A DNA stretch of 64,000 nt from Actinoplanes missouriensis 431 (GTDB taxonomy: Bacteria; Actinomycetota; Actinomycetes; Mycobacteriales; Micromonosporaceae), in assembly GCF_000284295.1 (NCBI RefSeq), contig NC_017093.1, positions 6,882,001 through 6,946,000 on the forward strand. Direction: 5' to 3'. A model generated the notes under the pieces. It searched no databases. It was not told the DNA's origin and worked only from the letters and a program-made list of their open reading frames with translations. Shown here piece by piece: positions 16,393-24,414 of the stretch. Each line of letters begins with the position of its first letter. Position 1 is the first letter of the stretch. The position numbers were made by a program, and so were the translations under genes.

Positions 16393-16851
16393 ATGGAACG
16401 CGCCAACGAGCTAGCCGCGGCCATCGAGTCGTCGGTGGAGGCGCTGACGGCCGTCCTCGATCGTGCCCGCCTGGCGCAGACGCCGATGGTGCCGCCGGCC
16501 CAGCTGCGGGTGCTCACCATCGTGGCCGGCACCCGGCACACCAACATGAGCCGGCTCGCGGAGGCGCTCGACGTGGTGCCGTCGTCGGCCAGCCGGCTCT
16601 GCGACAGGCTGGAGGCGACCGGTCTGCTGCGCCGCGTCGCCGACCCCCGGGACCGCCGGGAGGTGCGGTTGCTGCTCACCCCCGCCGCCCGCCGGCTCCT
16701 CGCCGACCTGCGCGACCGCCGCCGGCAGGCGCTCGGCGAGGTGCTCGACCGGATGCCGCCGGCCGCCCGCGCCGACCTGCTGAAGGCGTTGCAGAGCTTC
16801 GGGGAGGCGGCGAACGCGGCCGAGGCGGACGGCAGCCTGAAGTCCGCCTGA
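16393..16851 (+). CDS. MarR-family transcriptional regulator
   Basis: A 152-residue winged-helix protein. The recognition region is NMSRLAEALDVVPSSASRLCDRLEATGLLRRVADPRDRREVRLLLTPAARRLL, with the wing signature DPRDRREV. MarR proteins repress targets and are usually relieved by small aromatic or oxidative ligands. ATG 16393 with GGGG nine bases upstream is preferred to the longer frame from 16297, which would overlap the phosphatase gene. The LLM oxidoreductase gene follows 21 bp later on the same strand and is a plausible target, though it seems to have its own leaderless promoter. Confidence 0.88.
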   Translation: MERANELAAAIESSVEALTAVLDRARLAQTPMVPPAQLRVLTIVAGTRHTNMSRLAEALDVVPSSASRLCDRLEATGLLRRVADPRDRREVRLLLTPAARRLLADLRDRRRQALGEVLDRMPPAARADLLKALQSFGEAANAAEADGSLKSA

Positions 16852-16872
16852 CCGCACGAGTACGCTTTCGCT

Positions 16873-17754
16873 GTGCGTATCGGCATCGTCATCCTCCCTG
16901 ACCAGCGCTGGTCCGAATCCCGCGAACGCTGGCGTCTCGCCGAGGAGTACGGTTTCGACCACGCCTGGACCTATGACCACCTCGGCTGGCGTGACCTGGC
17001 CGACGGCCCCTGGTTCGACGCCGTCCCGACGCTGACCGCCGCGGCGGCCGTCACGGAGCGGATCAGGCTGGGCACCTACGTCGCCTCGCCGAACTTCCGG
17101 CACCCGGTGCACTTCGCCCGCGAGGCGCTGGCGCTCGACGACATCTCCGGCGGCCGGTTGCTGCTCGGCCTCGGCGCCGGCGGCATCGGCTTCGACTCGG
17201 CGGTGCTCGGGCAGCCGGAGCTCACCCCGCGCCAGCGGGTCGACCGGTTCGCCGAGTTCCTGGAGCTGTTCGACACGATCCTGCGCAACCCGTCAACGAC
17301 GTGGTCCGGGTCATGGTTCTCCGCGGTGGACGCCCGCAGCATCCCCGGGCCGGTCCAGCTTCCCCGGCCGCCGTTCGTGGTGGCCGCGGGCGGGCCGCGG
17401 GCGCTGAGGCTGGCCGCGAAGTACGGCGAGGGCTGGGTCACCACCGGCGACGCCTATCTCGACACCGCCGAGGAATGGTGGGCGTCGATCCGTAAGGCGC
17501 GGGACAGGTTCGAGGCCGCTCTCGACGCGGCCGGCCGGCCGGCGGACGAGGTGGATCGCTATCTCAACCTCGACACGTCGCCGGTTTACTCAATGAGCAG
17601 CGTGGGCGCGTTCGCCGACGCCGTGGGCCGGGCCCGGGAGCTGGGATTCACCGATGTGATCACGCATTGGCCCCGGGAGTCGAGCTGGTACGCCGGGGAC
17701 GAGAAGGTGCTCGAAGCGGTCGCCGCCGAGCTGCCCGGCATCCGTTTAGGTTAA
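16873..17754 (+). CDS. LLM-class F420-dependent oxidoreductase
   Basis: A 293-residue TIM-barrel protein of the bacterial luciferase-like family. Typical pieces are the N-terminal RIGIVILPDQRW, HAWTYDHLGWRD, RIRLGTYVASPNFRHPVHFAREALALDDISGGRLLLGLGAG and PFVVAAGGPRALRLAAKYGEGWVTTG. These enzymes use F420 (less often FMN) to reduce or oxidise small organic substrates, which are not predictable here. The start is GTG with TACGCT six bases upstream and no ribosome site, which suggests a leaderless transcript. Confidence 0.87.
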   Translation: MRIGIVILPDQRWSESRERWRLAEEYGFDHAWTYDHLGWRDLADGPWFDAVPTLTAAAAVTERIRLGTYVASPNFRHPVHFAREALALDDISGGRLLLGLGAGGIGFDSAVLGQPELTPRQRVDRFAEFLELFDTILRNPSTTWSGSWFSAVDARSIPGPVQLPRPPFVVAAGGPRALRLAAKYGEGWVTTGDAYLDTAEEWWASIRKARDRFEAALDAAGRPADEVDRYLNLDTSPVYSMSSVGAFADAVGRARELGFTDVITHWPRESSWYAGDEKVLEAVAAELPGIRLG

Positions 17755-17810
17755 GTGCCTTTACAGGCACTTCTTGTCCAATTCGGACGCGCTCAGTGGG
17801 ATTTCTCACG

Positions 17811-17846
17811 GATGCCGTGCCGGTGGCGCGGCACCGGCACGGCATC
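17811..17846. terminator. Bidirectional terminator between the LLM oxidoreductase gene and lsr2
   Basis: A perfect 14-bp stem (GATGCCGTGCCGGT at 17811-17824 with its complement at 17833-17846) and an 8-nt loop lie 57 bp after one stop and 11 bp after the other, between convergent genes. Confidence 0.82.
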
Positions 17847-17856
17847 ACGTGGTGAA

Positions 17857-18207
17857 TCAGCGGCCGTTCGCCGCCCGGTACGCGTTGCTTACCTCCTGCG
17901 GAATGCGGCCCCGCTCGGAGATTTTGTGCCCGTTACGGATCGCCCACTCGCGGATCAACCGGTTCTCGTCGCGCGAGCCGGCGGTGCGGGCCGGCGCCGC
18001 CGCACGCGAGCCGATCCGGGCACTCGTGGTCCGGCCCAGCCGAGTGCCGGCCGTGATGTACGGATCCAGCACCTTACGCAGCTTTCCGGCATTGGCCTCG
18101 GAAAGGTCGATCGTGTAGCTGACGCCATCGAGACTGAACTCGACCGTCCGATCCGCCTTCTTGCCGTCCAGATCGTCGATCAGGGTGGTGATTACCTGCC
18201 GCGCCAT
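17857..18207 (-). CDS. lsr2: Lsr2-type nucleoid-associated xenogeneic silencer
   Basis: A 116-residue Lsr2. The N-terminal oligomerisation domain begins MARQVITTLIDDLDGKKADRTVEF, a basic linker follows (about residues 55-80), and the C-terminal DNA-binding domain has REWAIRNGHKISERGRIPQEVSNAYRAA with the AT-hook-like RGRIP. Lsr2 coats AT-rich DNA and silences acquired genes. The start has GGGAG six bases upstream, and the upstream region (18208-18250) is unusually AT-rich (AGAAATTAATCAA), which would allow autoregulation. Length and order are normal. Confidence 0.96.
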   Translation of the reverse strand: MARQVITTLIDDLDGKKADRTVEFSLDGVSYTIDLSEANAGKLRKVLDPYITAGTRLGRTTSARIGSRAAAPARTAGSRDENRLIREWAIRNGHKISERGRIPQEVSNAYRAANGR

Positions 18208-18358
18208 AACGACTCCCGAGAGAAATTAATCAACCGCGCCCAGTCTCGCTCGCGACTGGCACATGGCGCAACTCCCCACCGCGATCCGGCAATTCTTTCT
18301 GTGCTTCTTTACCGAATAGCGACCCGGTAATAGCGCCGAATCGGCGAGAAAGCCCGGG

Positions 18359-18389
18359 TTGACCGAGGCCCCGGCTCTCGCGTTAGGGT
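18359..18389 (+). promoter_or_regulatory. Probable leaderless promoter of the 18397 gene
   Basis: TTGACC at 18359-18364 and TAGGGT at 18384-18389 are separated by 19 bp. The ATG lies 7 nt after the -10 hexamer, so transcription would start at or next to the start codon. Confidence 0.55.
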
Positions 18390-18396
18390 CTGGCCC

Positions 18397-18828
18397 ATGC
18401 AGGACGAGCAGGTCGCCTGGCGGGAGCAGCAGAAGCTGGCCGTGGCCGGTCGCGCGGCAGCCCTCGAGGCGGACCGCGCGGCGGAGGCCCGGCAGGCGGA
18501 GGCGTTGCTGGACAGCTTCGTGCGCGCCGCCGCGGAGCGTGGCCTCGACCCGCACCTGCTCAGCGCCCGCACACTGGACGGACGCTCCACCTACAAGACA
18601 CACGTCCGCGGGTGGTACCTCAAGTCCGACCGGTCGATCGCCGTCGGCGAGGACGGGGAGTACTACATCCTCACCGTCCCGCCCTCACTGCGCGCCCGAT
18701 TCGCCGGCGCCGATCTGTCACCGAGCCGGGCCCGGCTGATCGTCGGAGCGGGCGGCGGCGACGGGGACCCGATTCCGTTGAGGCAATTGCTGGACCGGCG
18801 CTTGGAGGCGGGAGCCCGTTGGCCGTGA
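18397..18828 (+). CDS. Conserved hypothetical protein upstream of the carboxypeptidase
   Basis: A 143-residue soluble protein not recognised by family. Residues 1-50 are an Ala/Arg/Gln-rich coiled-coil-like helix. The rest (THVRGWYLKSDRSIAVGEDGEYYILTVP) looks like a small beta-rich domain of the kind often found in uncharacterised actinobacterial proteins. Its TGA overlaps the GTG start of the D,D-carboxypeptidase gene (GTGA at 18825-18828), so the two are translationally coupled. Confidence 0.75.
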   Translation: MQDEQVAWREQQKLAVAGRAAALEADRAAEARQAEALLDSFVRAAAERGLDPHLLSARTLDGRSTYKTHVRGWYLKSDRSIAVGEDGEYYILTVPPSLRARFAGADLSPSRARLIVGAGGGDGDPIPLRQLLDRRLEAGARWP

Positions 18829-20108
18829 AGATCATTGCGGCCCTGAGCGCCATCGTGCTCCTGTTCACCCCCGTGCCGGCCGTGGCCGGGTCACGCGCGG
18901 GAATCGTGCCGGCCGTGGCCGGGTCACGCACCGGAATCGTGCCGGCCGTGGCCGGGTCACGCGCGGAGATCCCGTGCCCGAAGCCGAAGATCGCCAAGCC
19001 GAGTGCCCCGCCCCGGCCCACCCCGCCGCCCGAGAACGCCGAGCAGATGGCGGTCGGCGGCGCGGACCTCGCCACCCACGGGCTGGTCATCCCGGACGGC
19101 GCCAAGAACCCCCCGGCGCTCACCGCCACCACCTGGATGGTCGCCGACCTGGACACCGGCGAGGTGCTCGGCGCCTGCGGCCCGCACGTGCACCAGACCC
19201 CGGCCAGCGTGCAGAAGATGCTGCTCGCCGCGACCGCGATCGCCGACCTCGACCCGAAGAAGCAGGTCACCGTCACCCGCGGCGACCTCGACATCGAACC
19301 CGGCAGCTCGGCTGTCGGTCTCGTGGTCGGCGGCAAGTACCAGATCTCCACGCTCTGGCTGGGCCTGCTGCTCAACTCCGGCAACGACGCCGCGAACGCG
19401 CTGGCCCGGATGGCCGGTGGCGGCGGCACGGACGGCGTCACCAAGACCGTCGACGCGATGAACGCCCTCGCGAAGTCGATCGGCGCGTACCAGACGCACG
19501 CCGTCACACCGTCCGGATTGGACGGCAAGGGGCAGTTCACCAGCGCGTACGATCTCGCGCTGATCGCCCGGGTGTGCTTCGAGAACGCCGACTTCCGTAA
19601 GTACGCGCTGACCAAGGTCGCGCAGATGCCCGCGCAGAAGTCACCGAAGGTCGGCGGCTTCCAGTTCCAGAACGAGAACAAGCTGATCTACAACTACCCC
19701 GGGGCGATGGGCGGCAAGACCGGGTTCACGACGGTCGCCCGGCACAGCTACGTGGGCGCGGCAGAACGCGGCGGGCGCCGGCTGGTCGCCACGCTGCTCG
19801 GCGCCGAAGCCCGGCCGCAGCGGGGCTGGGAGCAGGGTGCGGCGCTGCTCGACTGGGGATTCTCGCTGCCGAAGGGCACCTCGGTCGGCAGCCTGGTCAC
19901 TCCCGAGGAGATCGCCGAGAGCACGAAGGCGCCGGCGGCCGACGCGCCGGAACCGGCCATCGACGAGACGGTGCCGGCAGCGCAGCAGGACGCGCCGCGC
20001 GGGTTGTCGGTGGCGGCCGCGCTCACGGTGGCGGTGATGCTCGCCGTGGCGCCGCTGCTCCTGCTGCTGATCCAGCGCCGCCGCCGGAGACTGAGCCGCC
20101 GCTTTTGA
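18825..20108 (+). CDS. D-alanyl-D-alanine carboxypeptidase (S11, PBP5-like), membrane anchored
   Basis: A 427-residue penicillin-binding carboxypeptidase that trims the terminal D-Ala of peptidoglycan stem peptides. The three serine-penicillin motifs are present: SVQK (Ser128, Lys131), SGN in LLNSGNDAAN, and KTG in GGKTGFTTVARH. A signal peptide leads, followed by three copies of an 11-residue repeat (PAVAGSRAGIV and variants) and a Pro-rich linker. A C-terminal span (LTVAVMLAVAPLLLLLI) with a basic tail anchors it. GTG 18825, overlapping the upstream stop, is preferred; TTG 18819 with GGAG upstream is also possible. Confidence 0.9.
   Translation: MKIIAALSAIVLLFTPVPAVAGSRAGIVPAVAGSRTGIVPAVAGSRAEIPCPKPKIAKPSAPPRPTPPPENAEQMAVGGADLATHGLVIPDGAKNPPALTATTWMVADLDTGEVLGACGPHVHQTPASVQKMLLAATAIADLDPKKQVTVTRGDLDIEPGSSAVGLVVGGKYQISTLWLGLLLNSGNDAANALARMAGGGGTDGVTKTVDAMNALAKSIGAYQTHAVTPSGLDGKGQFTSAYDLALIARVCFENADFRKYALTKVAQMPAQKSPKVGGFQFQNENKLIYNYPGAMGGKTGFTTVARHSYVGAAERGGRRLVATLLGAEARPQRGWEQGAALLDWGFSLPKGTSVGSLVTPEEIAESTKAPAADAPEPAIDETVPAAQQDAPRGLSVAAALTVAVMLAVAPLLLLLIQRRRRRLSRRF
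18873..18971 (+). repeat. 33-bp in-frame tandem repeat, three copies, at the signal peptidase region
   Basis: Three 33-base units (18873-18905, 18906-18938, 18939-18971) encode PAVAGSRAGIV, PAVAGSRTGIV and PAVAGSRAEIP. Each copy contains a potential signal peptidase site (AVAG), so the mature N terminus of the carboxypeptidase is ambiguous. Confidence 0.92.
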
Positions 20109-20119
20109 ACGCGCACCCC

Positions 20120-20190
20120 ACTCCACACGCAAGCGGGGAAAAGCCGAGCGTGTGTGGAGTCCGGGCGCGCTGTGCACCCACTCCACACGC
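20120..20190. repeat. Inverted and direct copies of ACTCCACACGC downstream of the carboxypeptidase gene
   Basis: ACTCCACACGC occurs at 20120-20130 and 20180-20190. An inverted version with a two-base insertion lies between them (GCGTGTGTGGAGT at 20148-20160). It may fold as a terminator for the carboxypeptidase gene. Confidence 0.5.
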
Positions 20191-20234
20191 GGACGGACGC
20201 ACGCGAGAAGACGCGCGGGCCGGACACGCGGGCA

Positions 20235-20261
20235 GGCCCGGCGTCTCGGGGACGCCGGGCC
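20235..20261. terminator. Terminator between the carboxypeptidase gene and sigma gene 1
   Basis: A perfect 11-bp GC stem (GGCCCGGCGTC at 20235-20245 with 20251-20261) and a TCGGG loop, 24 bp after the sigma gene stop. It lies between convergent genes and can serve both. Confidence 0.8.
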
Positions 20262-20285
20262 TTCGCGCGATGCGGAACGGGTGGG

Positions 20286-21197
20286 TCAGGCGGCCGCGGC
20301 GGCGAGGCCCCGGCCGACCGTGGTGTGGCCGTGCTCGTTGGTCATCGCGAGGCGGCTGCGCATGCTCGTGTTGTTCGCGATGTTGGCGTAGTAGGACGCG
20401 CGGCGGCGAGCCACGATGCTCTCCGGGTTCTCCGGCACCGGCGCGAGCTCCGGGTTGAGGTGGGTGTTCAGGCCGTCCTTGAGCAGCGACAGGGCCTCGG
20501 CGCGCAGCTGGCTGACCCGGCTCTCGGTGACGCCCAGGTCGGCGGCGATGTCGGCCATCGGGCGCTCCCGCAGGAAGTACTCGGTGACGACGGTCTGCAG
20601 GCGCTCCGGCAGCGACGCGATCGCGTGGTGCAGGTAGCCGATCTGCTCGCGGCGCAGCAGCATCTCCTCCGGGCCCGGCGCGCGCTCGGTGACCATGTCG
20701 TCGGCGCTGCTGGTGGTGAAGCCCTGCAGCGAGAGGACCGTCGCCCGCTGCACGTCGGTGTCGGTCTGCTGCAGGTCGGTCGTGGTGGTGCCGAGCGCCT
20801 GGGCCAGCTCGTCCGCGGACGGCGTGCGGCCCAGCGTGGTGGTGAGCTGCTGGCGCGTGGTGTCGGTGGTACGGGCCTTGGACCGCACCGAGCGGGTCGC
20901 CCAGTCCAGCGCGCGAAGCTCGTCGAGGAGCGCGCCGCGGATCCGGGTGCCGGCGAACCGGTTGAACGGGACGCCGCGCTCCGGGTCCCAGCTACGCGCC
21001 GCGGTGACCAGGGCGTGCAGGCCGGCACTGGTCAGGTCGTCGCGGTGGATGTGATTGGGGATCCGGCTGAGCATGTCCCGCACCAGGTGACCGACGAGCG
21101 GCATGTGGGTGCGGATCAGCTCCTCCTGCTCGGCGGCGGTGAGCACCGGGCCGGTGGTGGCGGCAAGGTCGGCAGCGGTAGCAACGTTGCTGGTCAA
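20286..21197 (-). CDS. FliA/WhiG-type sigma factor, paralogue 1
   Basis: A 303-residue sigma-70 group 3 factor. Region 2 reads MPLVGHLVRDMLSRIPNHIHRDDLTSAGLHALVTAARSWDPERGVPFNRFAGTRIRGALLDELRALDW, region 3 includes LGRTPSADELAQALGTT, and region 4 has the helix-turn-helix MADIAADLGVTESRVSQLRAEALSLLK. FliA/WhiG factors drive flagellar or sporulation genes; in motile-spored actinomycetes several paralogues occur. TTG 21197 with GGGGGAG before it is chosen over 21233. That choice places a shared AGGAGAAAGAT element at exactly the same distance as in paralogue 2. An unusual C-terminal tail (RRRASYYANIANNTSMRSRLAMT) is also shared with that paralogue. Confidence 0.9.
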   Translation of the reverse strand: MTSNVATAADLAATTGPVLTAAEQEELIRTHMPLVGHLVRDMLSRIPNHIHRDDLTSAGLHALVTAARSWDPERGVPFNRFAGTRIRGALLDELRALDWATRSVRSKARTTDTTRQQLTTTLGRTPSADELAQALGTTTTDLQQTDTDVQRATVLSLQGFTTSSADDMVTERAPGPEEMLLRREQIGYLHHAIASLPERLQTVVTEYFLRERPMADIAADLGVTESRVSQLRAEALSLLKDGLNTHLNPELAPVPENPESIVARRRASYYANIANNTSMRSRLAMTNEHGHTTVGRGLAAAAA

Positions 21198-21241
21198 GTC
21201 GTCTCCCCCGTGTGTGTCGGCGCCTTGCGGCACCGGCTGAC

Positions 21242-21252
21242 AGGAGAAAGAT
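21242..21252 (-). promoter_or_regulatory. Shared upstream element of sigma gene 1
   Basis: AGGAGAAAGAT (minus-strand reading ATCTTTCTCCT) begins 45 bases before the start codon position. The same 11 bases occur at the same distance upstream of sigma gene 2 (25832-25842). A promoter element or regulator site is likely. Confidence 0.5.
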
Positions 21253-21379
21253 TCGCGAGCGGAGGGTGCACGACCGGGTCACGCACAGTTGCATGCCGGT
21301 TGTACCCGGCGGACCGTCGGCGGCGTTGTCCAGCTATCGGCGGAGGGCCGGGCGGCTTGAGGGTTCTACGCTGTGCGCC

Positions 21380-21880
21380 ATGGATCTCAGCGACACCGGT
21401 GGCGCGATCACCCTCCTGTCCGGCCTGCTGATCGCGATCGGGGCGATCGGCGTGATGCTGCCGGTGCTGCCCGGACTGTTGCTGAGCTGGTCGGGTGTGC
21501 TGCTCTGGGCGCTGCTCGGCGACGGCAGCGCGGCGGTGCGGTGGGCGGTTCTCGGCGTCGCCACGCTGATCGCCGGCGCCGGCCTGGTGATCAAGTTCCT
21601 GTGGCCGGGCAAGAAGCTGAAGACCACCGGCGTGCCGAACTCGGCGCTGCTGGCCGGCGGCGTGCTCGGCCTGATCGGGTTCTTCGTGGTGCCGGTGATC
21701 GGCCTGGTGCTCGGTTTCGTCCTCGGCGTCTGGCTGGTCGAGGTGAACCGGCTGGGTTCCGCGCGGGCCTGGCCGTCGACCCGGTCGGCGATCGCGGCGG
21801 TCGGGCTGTCGCTGCTCGTGGAGCTGGCGGCGGCCCTGGCGATCGCGATCACCTGGGTGATCGGTCTGCTGGCGGCATGA
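21380..21880 (+). CDS. DUF456-family membrane protein
   Basis: A 166-residue integral membrane protein with about five spans (GGAITLLSGLLIAIGAIGVMLPVLPGLLLSWSGVLLWALLG, then WAVLGVATLIAGAGLVIKFL, LLAGGVLGLIGFFVVPVIGLVLGFVLGVWLVE and a final pair). The N-terminal PVLPGLLL and the glycine-rich helix pairs match DUF456, a family of unknown function. TACGCT lies 7 bases before the ATG and no ribosome site is seen, so a leaderless start is likely. It is convergent with the HelD gene 42 bp away. Confidence 0.85.
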   Translation: MDLSDTGGAITLLSGLLIAIGAIGVMLPVLPGLLLSWSGVLLWALLGDGSAAVRWAVLGVATLIAGAGLVIKFLWPGKKLKTTGVPNSALLAGGVLGLIGFFVVPVIGLVLGFVLGVWLVEVNRLGSARAWPSTRSAIAAVGLSLLVELAAALAIAITWVIGLLAA

Positions 21881-21922
21881 GAAGCCCGCGCGGAACGAAG
21901 CGGTAAGAGCGGAACCAGGGCG

Positions 21923-24217
21923 TCAGCCGAGGCTGGACAGCACCTCGGGCAGCTCACCGGTGTACAGGATGCCCAGGCGACGGGTCGCCCGGGTGACCGC
22001 CACGTACAGGTCGGAGAGACCGCGCGGGCTCTCCGCGATGATCTCGCCCGGTTCGACGACGAGCACCGAGTCGAACTCCAGGCCCTTCGCCTGCCGCACG
22101 GTCATCAGCACCACGTGGTTGAGCAGGTCGGGCTGCTCCCCCACGGCCGCGCCGGGAACCGCCGCGACCAGAGCCTCGCCGAGGGACCCCTCCAGCGCGT
22201 CCGGCACCAGCACGCCGAGACGGCCCTCCTCGATCAGGGCGGCCTCCTTGCGTACGTCGGCGATCAGCTCCTCGGCGAGCGTGACCGGCGGCACCCGGCG
22301 TGCCCACGGCGTGACGCCGGCCGAGCGGACCGAGCGCGGCGGGCGCAGGTTCGGGTCGACCGCGGCGAGCACGTCGGCCGCGACCGCCATCACCTCGGCC
22401 GGCGTGCGGTAGTTGACGGTCAGCTCGACGAGACGCCAGCGCTGCGCCACGTACGGCTCGAAGACCTGCTCCCACGTCGTGGTGCCGGAGAGCTCGGAGG
22501 TCTGCGCGACGTCGCCGACGGCGGTTACCGACCGGCTCGGGCAGCGCCGCATCAGCAGCCGCCACGCCATCGGCGAGAGCTCCTGCGCCTCGTCGACGAT
22601 CACATGACCGAAGACCCAGGTACGGTCCGCGGCGGCCCGTTCCGCGGCGGTCCGGGTGTCGATCACCTCGTGCCGTTCGACGAACGAGCTCGCGTCGACC
22701 ACGTCGAGCGCGGAGAGCACCTCGTCACGCTCGGCGCCCTCGTCCTCGAAGTCCAGCGAACGGGAACCCTCGACGATCTCGAGCACACCTTCCGCGTACT
22801 CGATCGCGGCTTTTCTCTGCCGCTGCTGCTCGCGGACCTTCAGGGTGTCGTCGATGCCGAGCAGCTCGGCGAGCTCGTCGAGCAGCGGCACGTCGGCGGG
22901 CGCCCAGCCGGCGTCGCGGGCGCGCAGCAGCAGGGCGCGCTCGCCGGCCGTGCAACCGGCCGATTCCAGCCGGGTGTCGTCGGAGAGCAGGTCGCGCAGC
23001 ACCTGACGCGGGGTGAGCACCGGCCAGAACTCGAAGAGCGCCTGCTGCACGTCGATGTCCTCGCGCAGCTCACGGCGGGTCTCCGCGAGGTCGGCCTCGG
23101 AGAGCAGGTTGTCACCGCCGAGCGGGTCGGCGCCGATCCGCTCGGCGATCTGCAGCGACAGCGCGTGGATCGCCTCGGTCACGAAGATCTGCCGGGCCAC
23201 GTTGTGCGGGCGGCCGGAGCGGCGGGCCACGGACCGGGCGTCCTCCAGCACGGCCCGCTCGATGCGCACCGGGTACCCGTCGTGGTCGACCTCGACGAAG
23301 TCGTCCGGCACGGTCTGCCGGTCGGCGACCGCGTTCTCCAGCACGTCGAGCATGTGCAGGCTGCCCTTGAGCGCCGAGGTGGCCGGCGACTCGACGGCCC
23401 GGGCCCGGATGCCGGGGAACATGTCGCCGAGCGTGGCGAGCAGCACACCGGTCTCCGCGAGCGACGGCAGCACCTGGGAGATGTACCGCAGGAACGTGGT
23501 GTTCGGCCCGAGGATCAGAACCCCGGACCGGGTCAGCTGTTCCCGGTACGTGTAGAGCAGGTACGCCGCCCGATGCAGCGCGACAGCGGTCTTGCCGGTG
23601 CCCGGGCCGCCCTGCACGACGAGCACACCGGGCAGTCCGGAACGGATCACCTCGTCCTGTTCCGCCTGGATGGTCTCGACGATGTCGCGCATCCGGCCGG
23701 TGCGGTTGGCGGTGAGCGCGGAGAGCAGCGCCGCCTCACCTGTCACGTCCTCCCGGCCGGTGCCGTCGCCGGCCGAGATGTCGAGCACCTCGTCGTCGAT
23801 GCCGGTCAGGACCCGGCCGCGGGTGCGCAGGTGACGCCGCCGCGTGACGCCGAGCGGGTGGACCGCGGTGGCGAGGTAGAACGGCCGGGCCGCGGGCGCC
23901 CGCCAGTCGACCAGCAGCGGGTCCTGATCACGATCCTCCGCGAAAAGGCCGAGACGACCGATATAACGCGGATTTTCTGCTGAGAAGTCGAGACGGCCGA
24001 AGCACAGACCGTTCTCCACCGAATTGAACTGCGCGAGCTGTTCGGAATAGTGGCTGCGGGTGGCCTCGCGCTGGGCCCGCCCCTGTGGCGTGCCGCCGGC
24101 CTCCAGCAGGATGCTGCGCAAACGGCTGTCGGCCTGCTCACGCAGCTGATCCAGTCGCCCGTAGAGCGTGGTCAAGTACGCCTGTTCAGAATCGATCTCG
24201 GCGCCCGAGCTTGACAA
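21923..24217 (-). CDS. helD: HelD-family RNA polymerase-recycling ATPase (UvrD-like)
   Basis: A superfamily-1 helicase-like ATPase of about 764 residues. It has Walker A GGPGTGKTAVALHRAAYLLYTYR, Walker B VIVDEAQELSPMAW, TVRQAKGLEFDSVLVVEP and the C-terminal SDLYVAVTRATRRLGILYTG. The N-terminal coiled coil (EQAYLTTLYGRLDQLREQADSRLRSILLEAG) and LLVDWRAPAARPFY are hallmarks of HelD, which frees stalled RNA polymerase from nucleic acid or drug. The open frame reaches 24301, but TTG 24217 with AAAAGGGG upstream starts at the usual HelD N terminus and leaves a 21-bp palindrome (24251-24271) outside the gene. ATG 24241 is the alternative. Confidence 0.87.
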   Translation of the reverse strand: MSSSGAEIDSEQAYLTTLYGRLDQLREQADSRLRSILLEAGGTPQGRAQREATRSHYSEQLAQFNSVENGLCFGRLDFSAENPRYIGRLGLFAEDRDQDPLLVDWRAPAARPFYLATAVHPLGVTRRRHLRTRGRVLTGIDDEVLDISAGDGTGREDVTGEAALLSALTANRTGRMRDIVETIQAEQDEVIRSGLPGVLVVQGGPGTGKTAVALHRAAYLLYTYREQLTRSGVLILGPNTTFLRYISQVLPSLAETGVLLATLGDMFPGIRARAVESPATSALKGSLHMLDVLENAVADRQTVPDDFVEVDHDGYPVRIERAVLEDARSVARRSGRPHNVARQIFVTEAIHALSLQIAERIGADPLGGDNLLSEADLAETRRELREDIDVQQALFEFWPVLTPRQVLRDLLSDDTRLESAGCTAGERALLLRARDAGWAPADVPLLDELAELLGIDDTLKVREQQRQRKAAIEYAEGVLEIVEGSRSLDFEDEGAERDEVLSALDVVDASSFVERHEVIDTRTAAERAAADRTWVFGHVIVDEAQELSPMAWRLLMRRCPSRSVTAVGDVAQTSELSGTTTWEQVFEPYVAQRWRLVELTVNYRTPAEVMAVAADVLAAVDPNLRPPRSVRSAGVTPWARRVPPVTLAEELIADVRKEAALIEEGRLGVLVPDALEGSLGEALVAAVPGAAVGEQPDLLNHVVLMTVRQAKGLEFDSVLVVEPGEIIAESPRGLSDLYVAVTRATRRLGILYTGELPEVLSSLG

Positions 24218-24250
24218 AGTCGCCCCTTTTCGTGCTATCATTCCGGCGCT

Positions 24251-24271
24251 GGCAACCATTTGATGGTTGCC
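24251..24271. promoter_or_regulatory. Palindromic candidate operator upstream of helD
   Basis: GGCAACCAT and its inverted copy ATGGTTGCC flank a central TTG in an otherwise irregular, AT-richer region between the divergent helD and lipoprotein genes. It lies 33 bases before the preferred helD start, and a regulator or drug-response element is possible. Confidence 0.5.
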
Positions 24272-24414
24272 ATTTTGTGTTTCTGCCAATGCTTTCGGCA
24301 AACGACCAGACTAGCTCACGTTCCACGGGTTACGGGGCGGGGTCGTTCTGTCCGCAATCCGTCTGGACACGCCGGGGCCGTTACGCGTGGCGGGCGGGGC
24401 TCATTAACCGGGGC

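Noticed and set aside
22115..23983. 622-residue plus-strand frame
   Set aside because: Antisense to helD; no family motifs.
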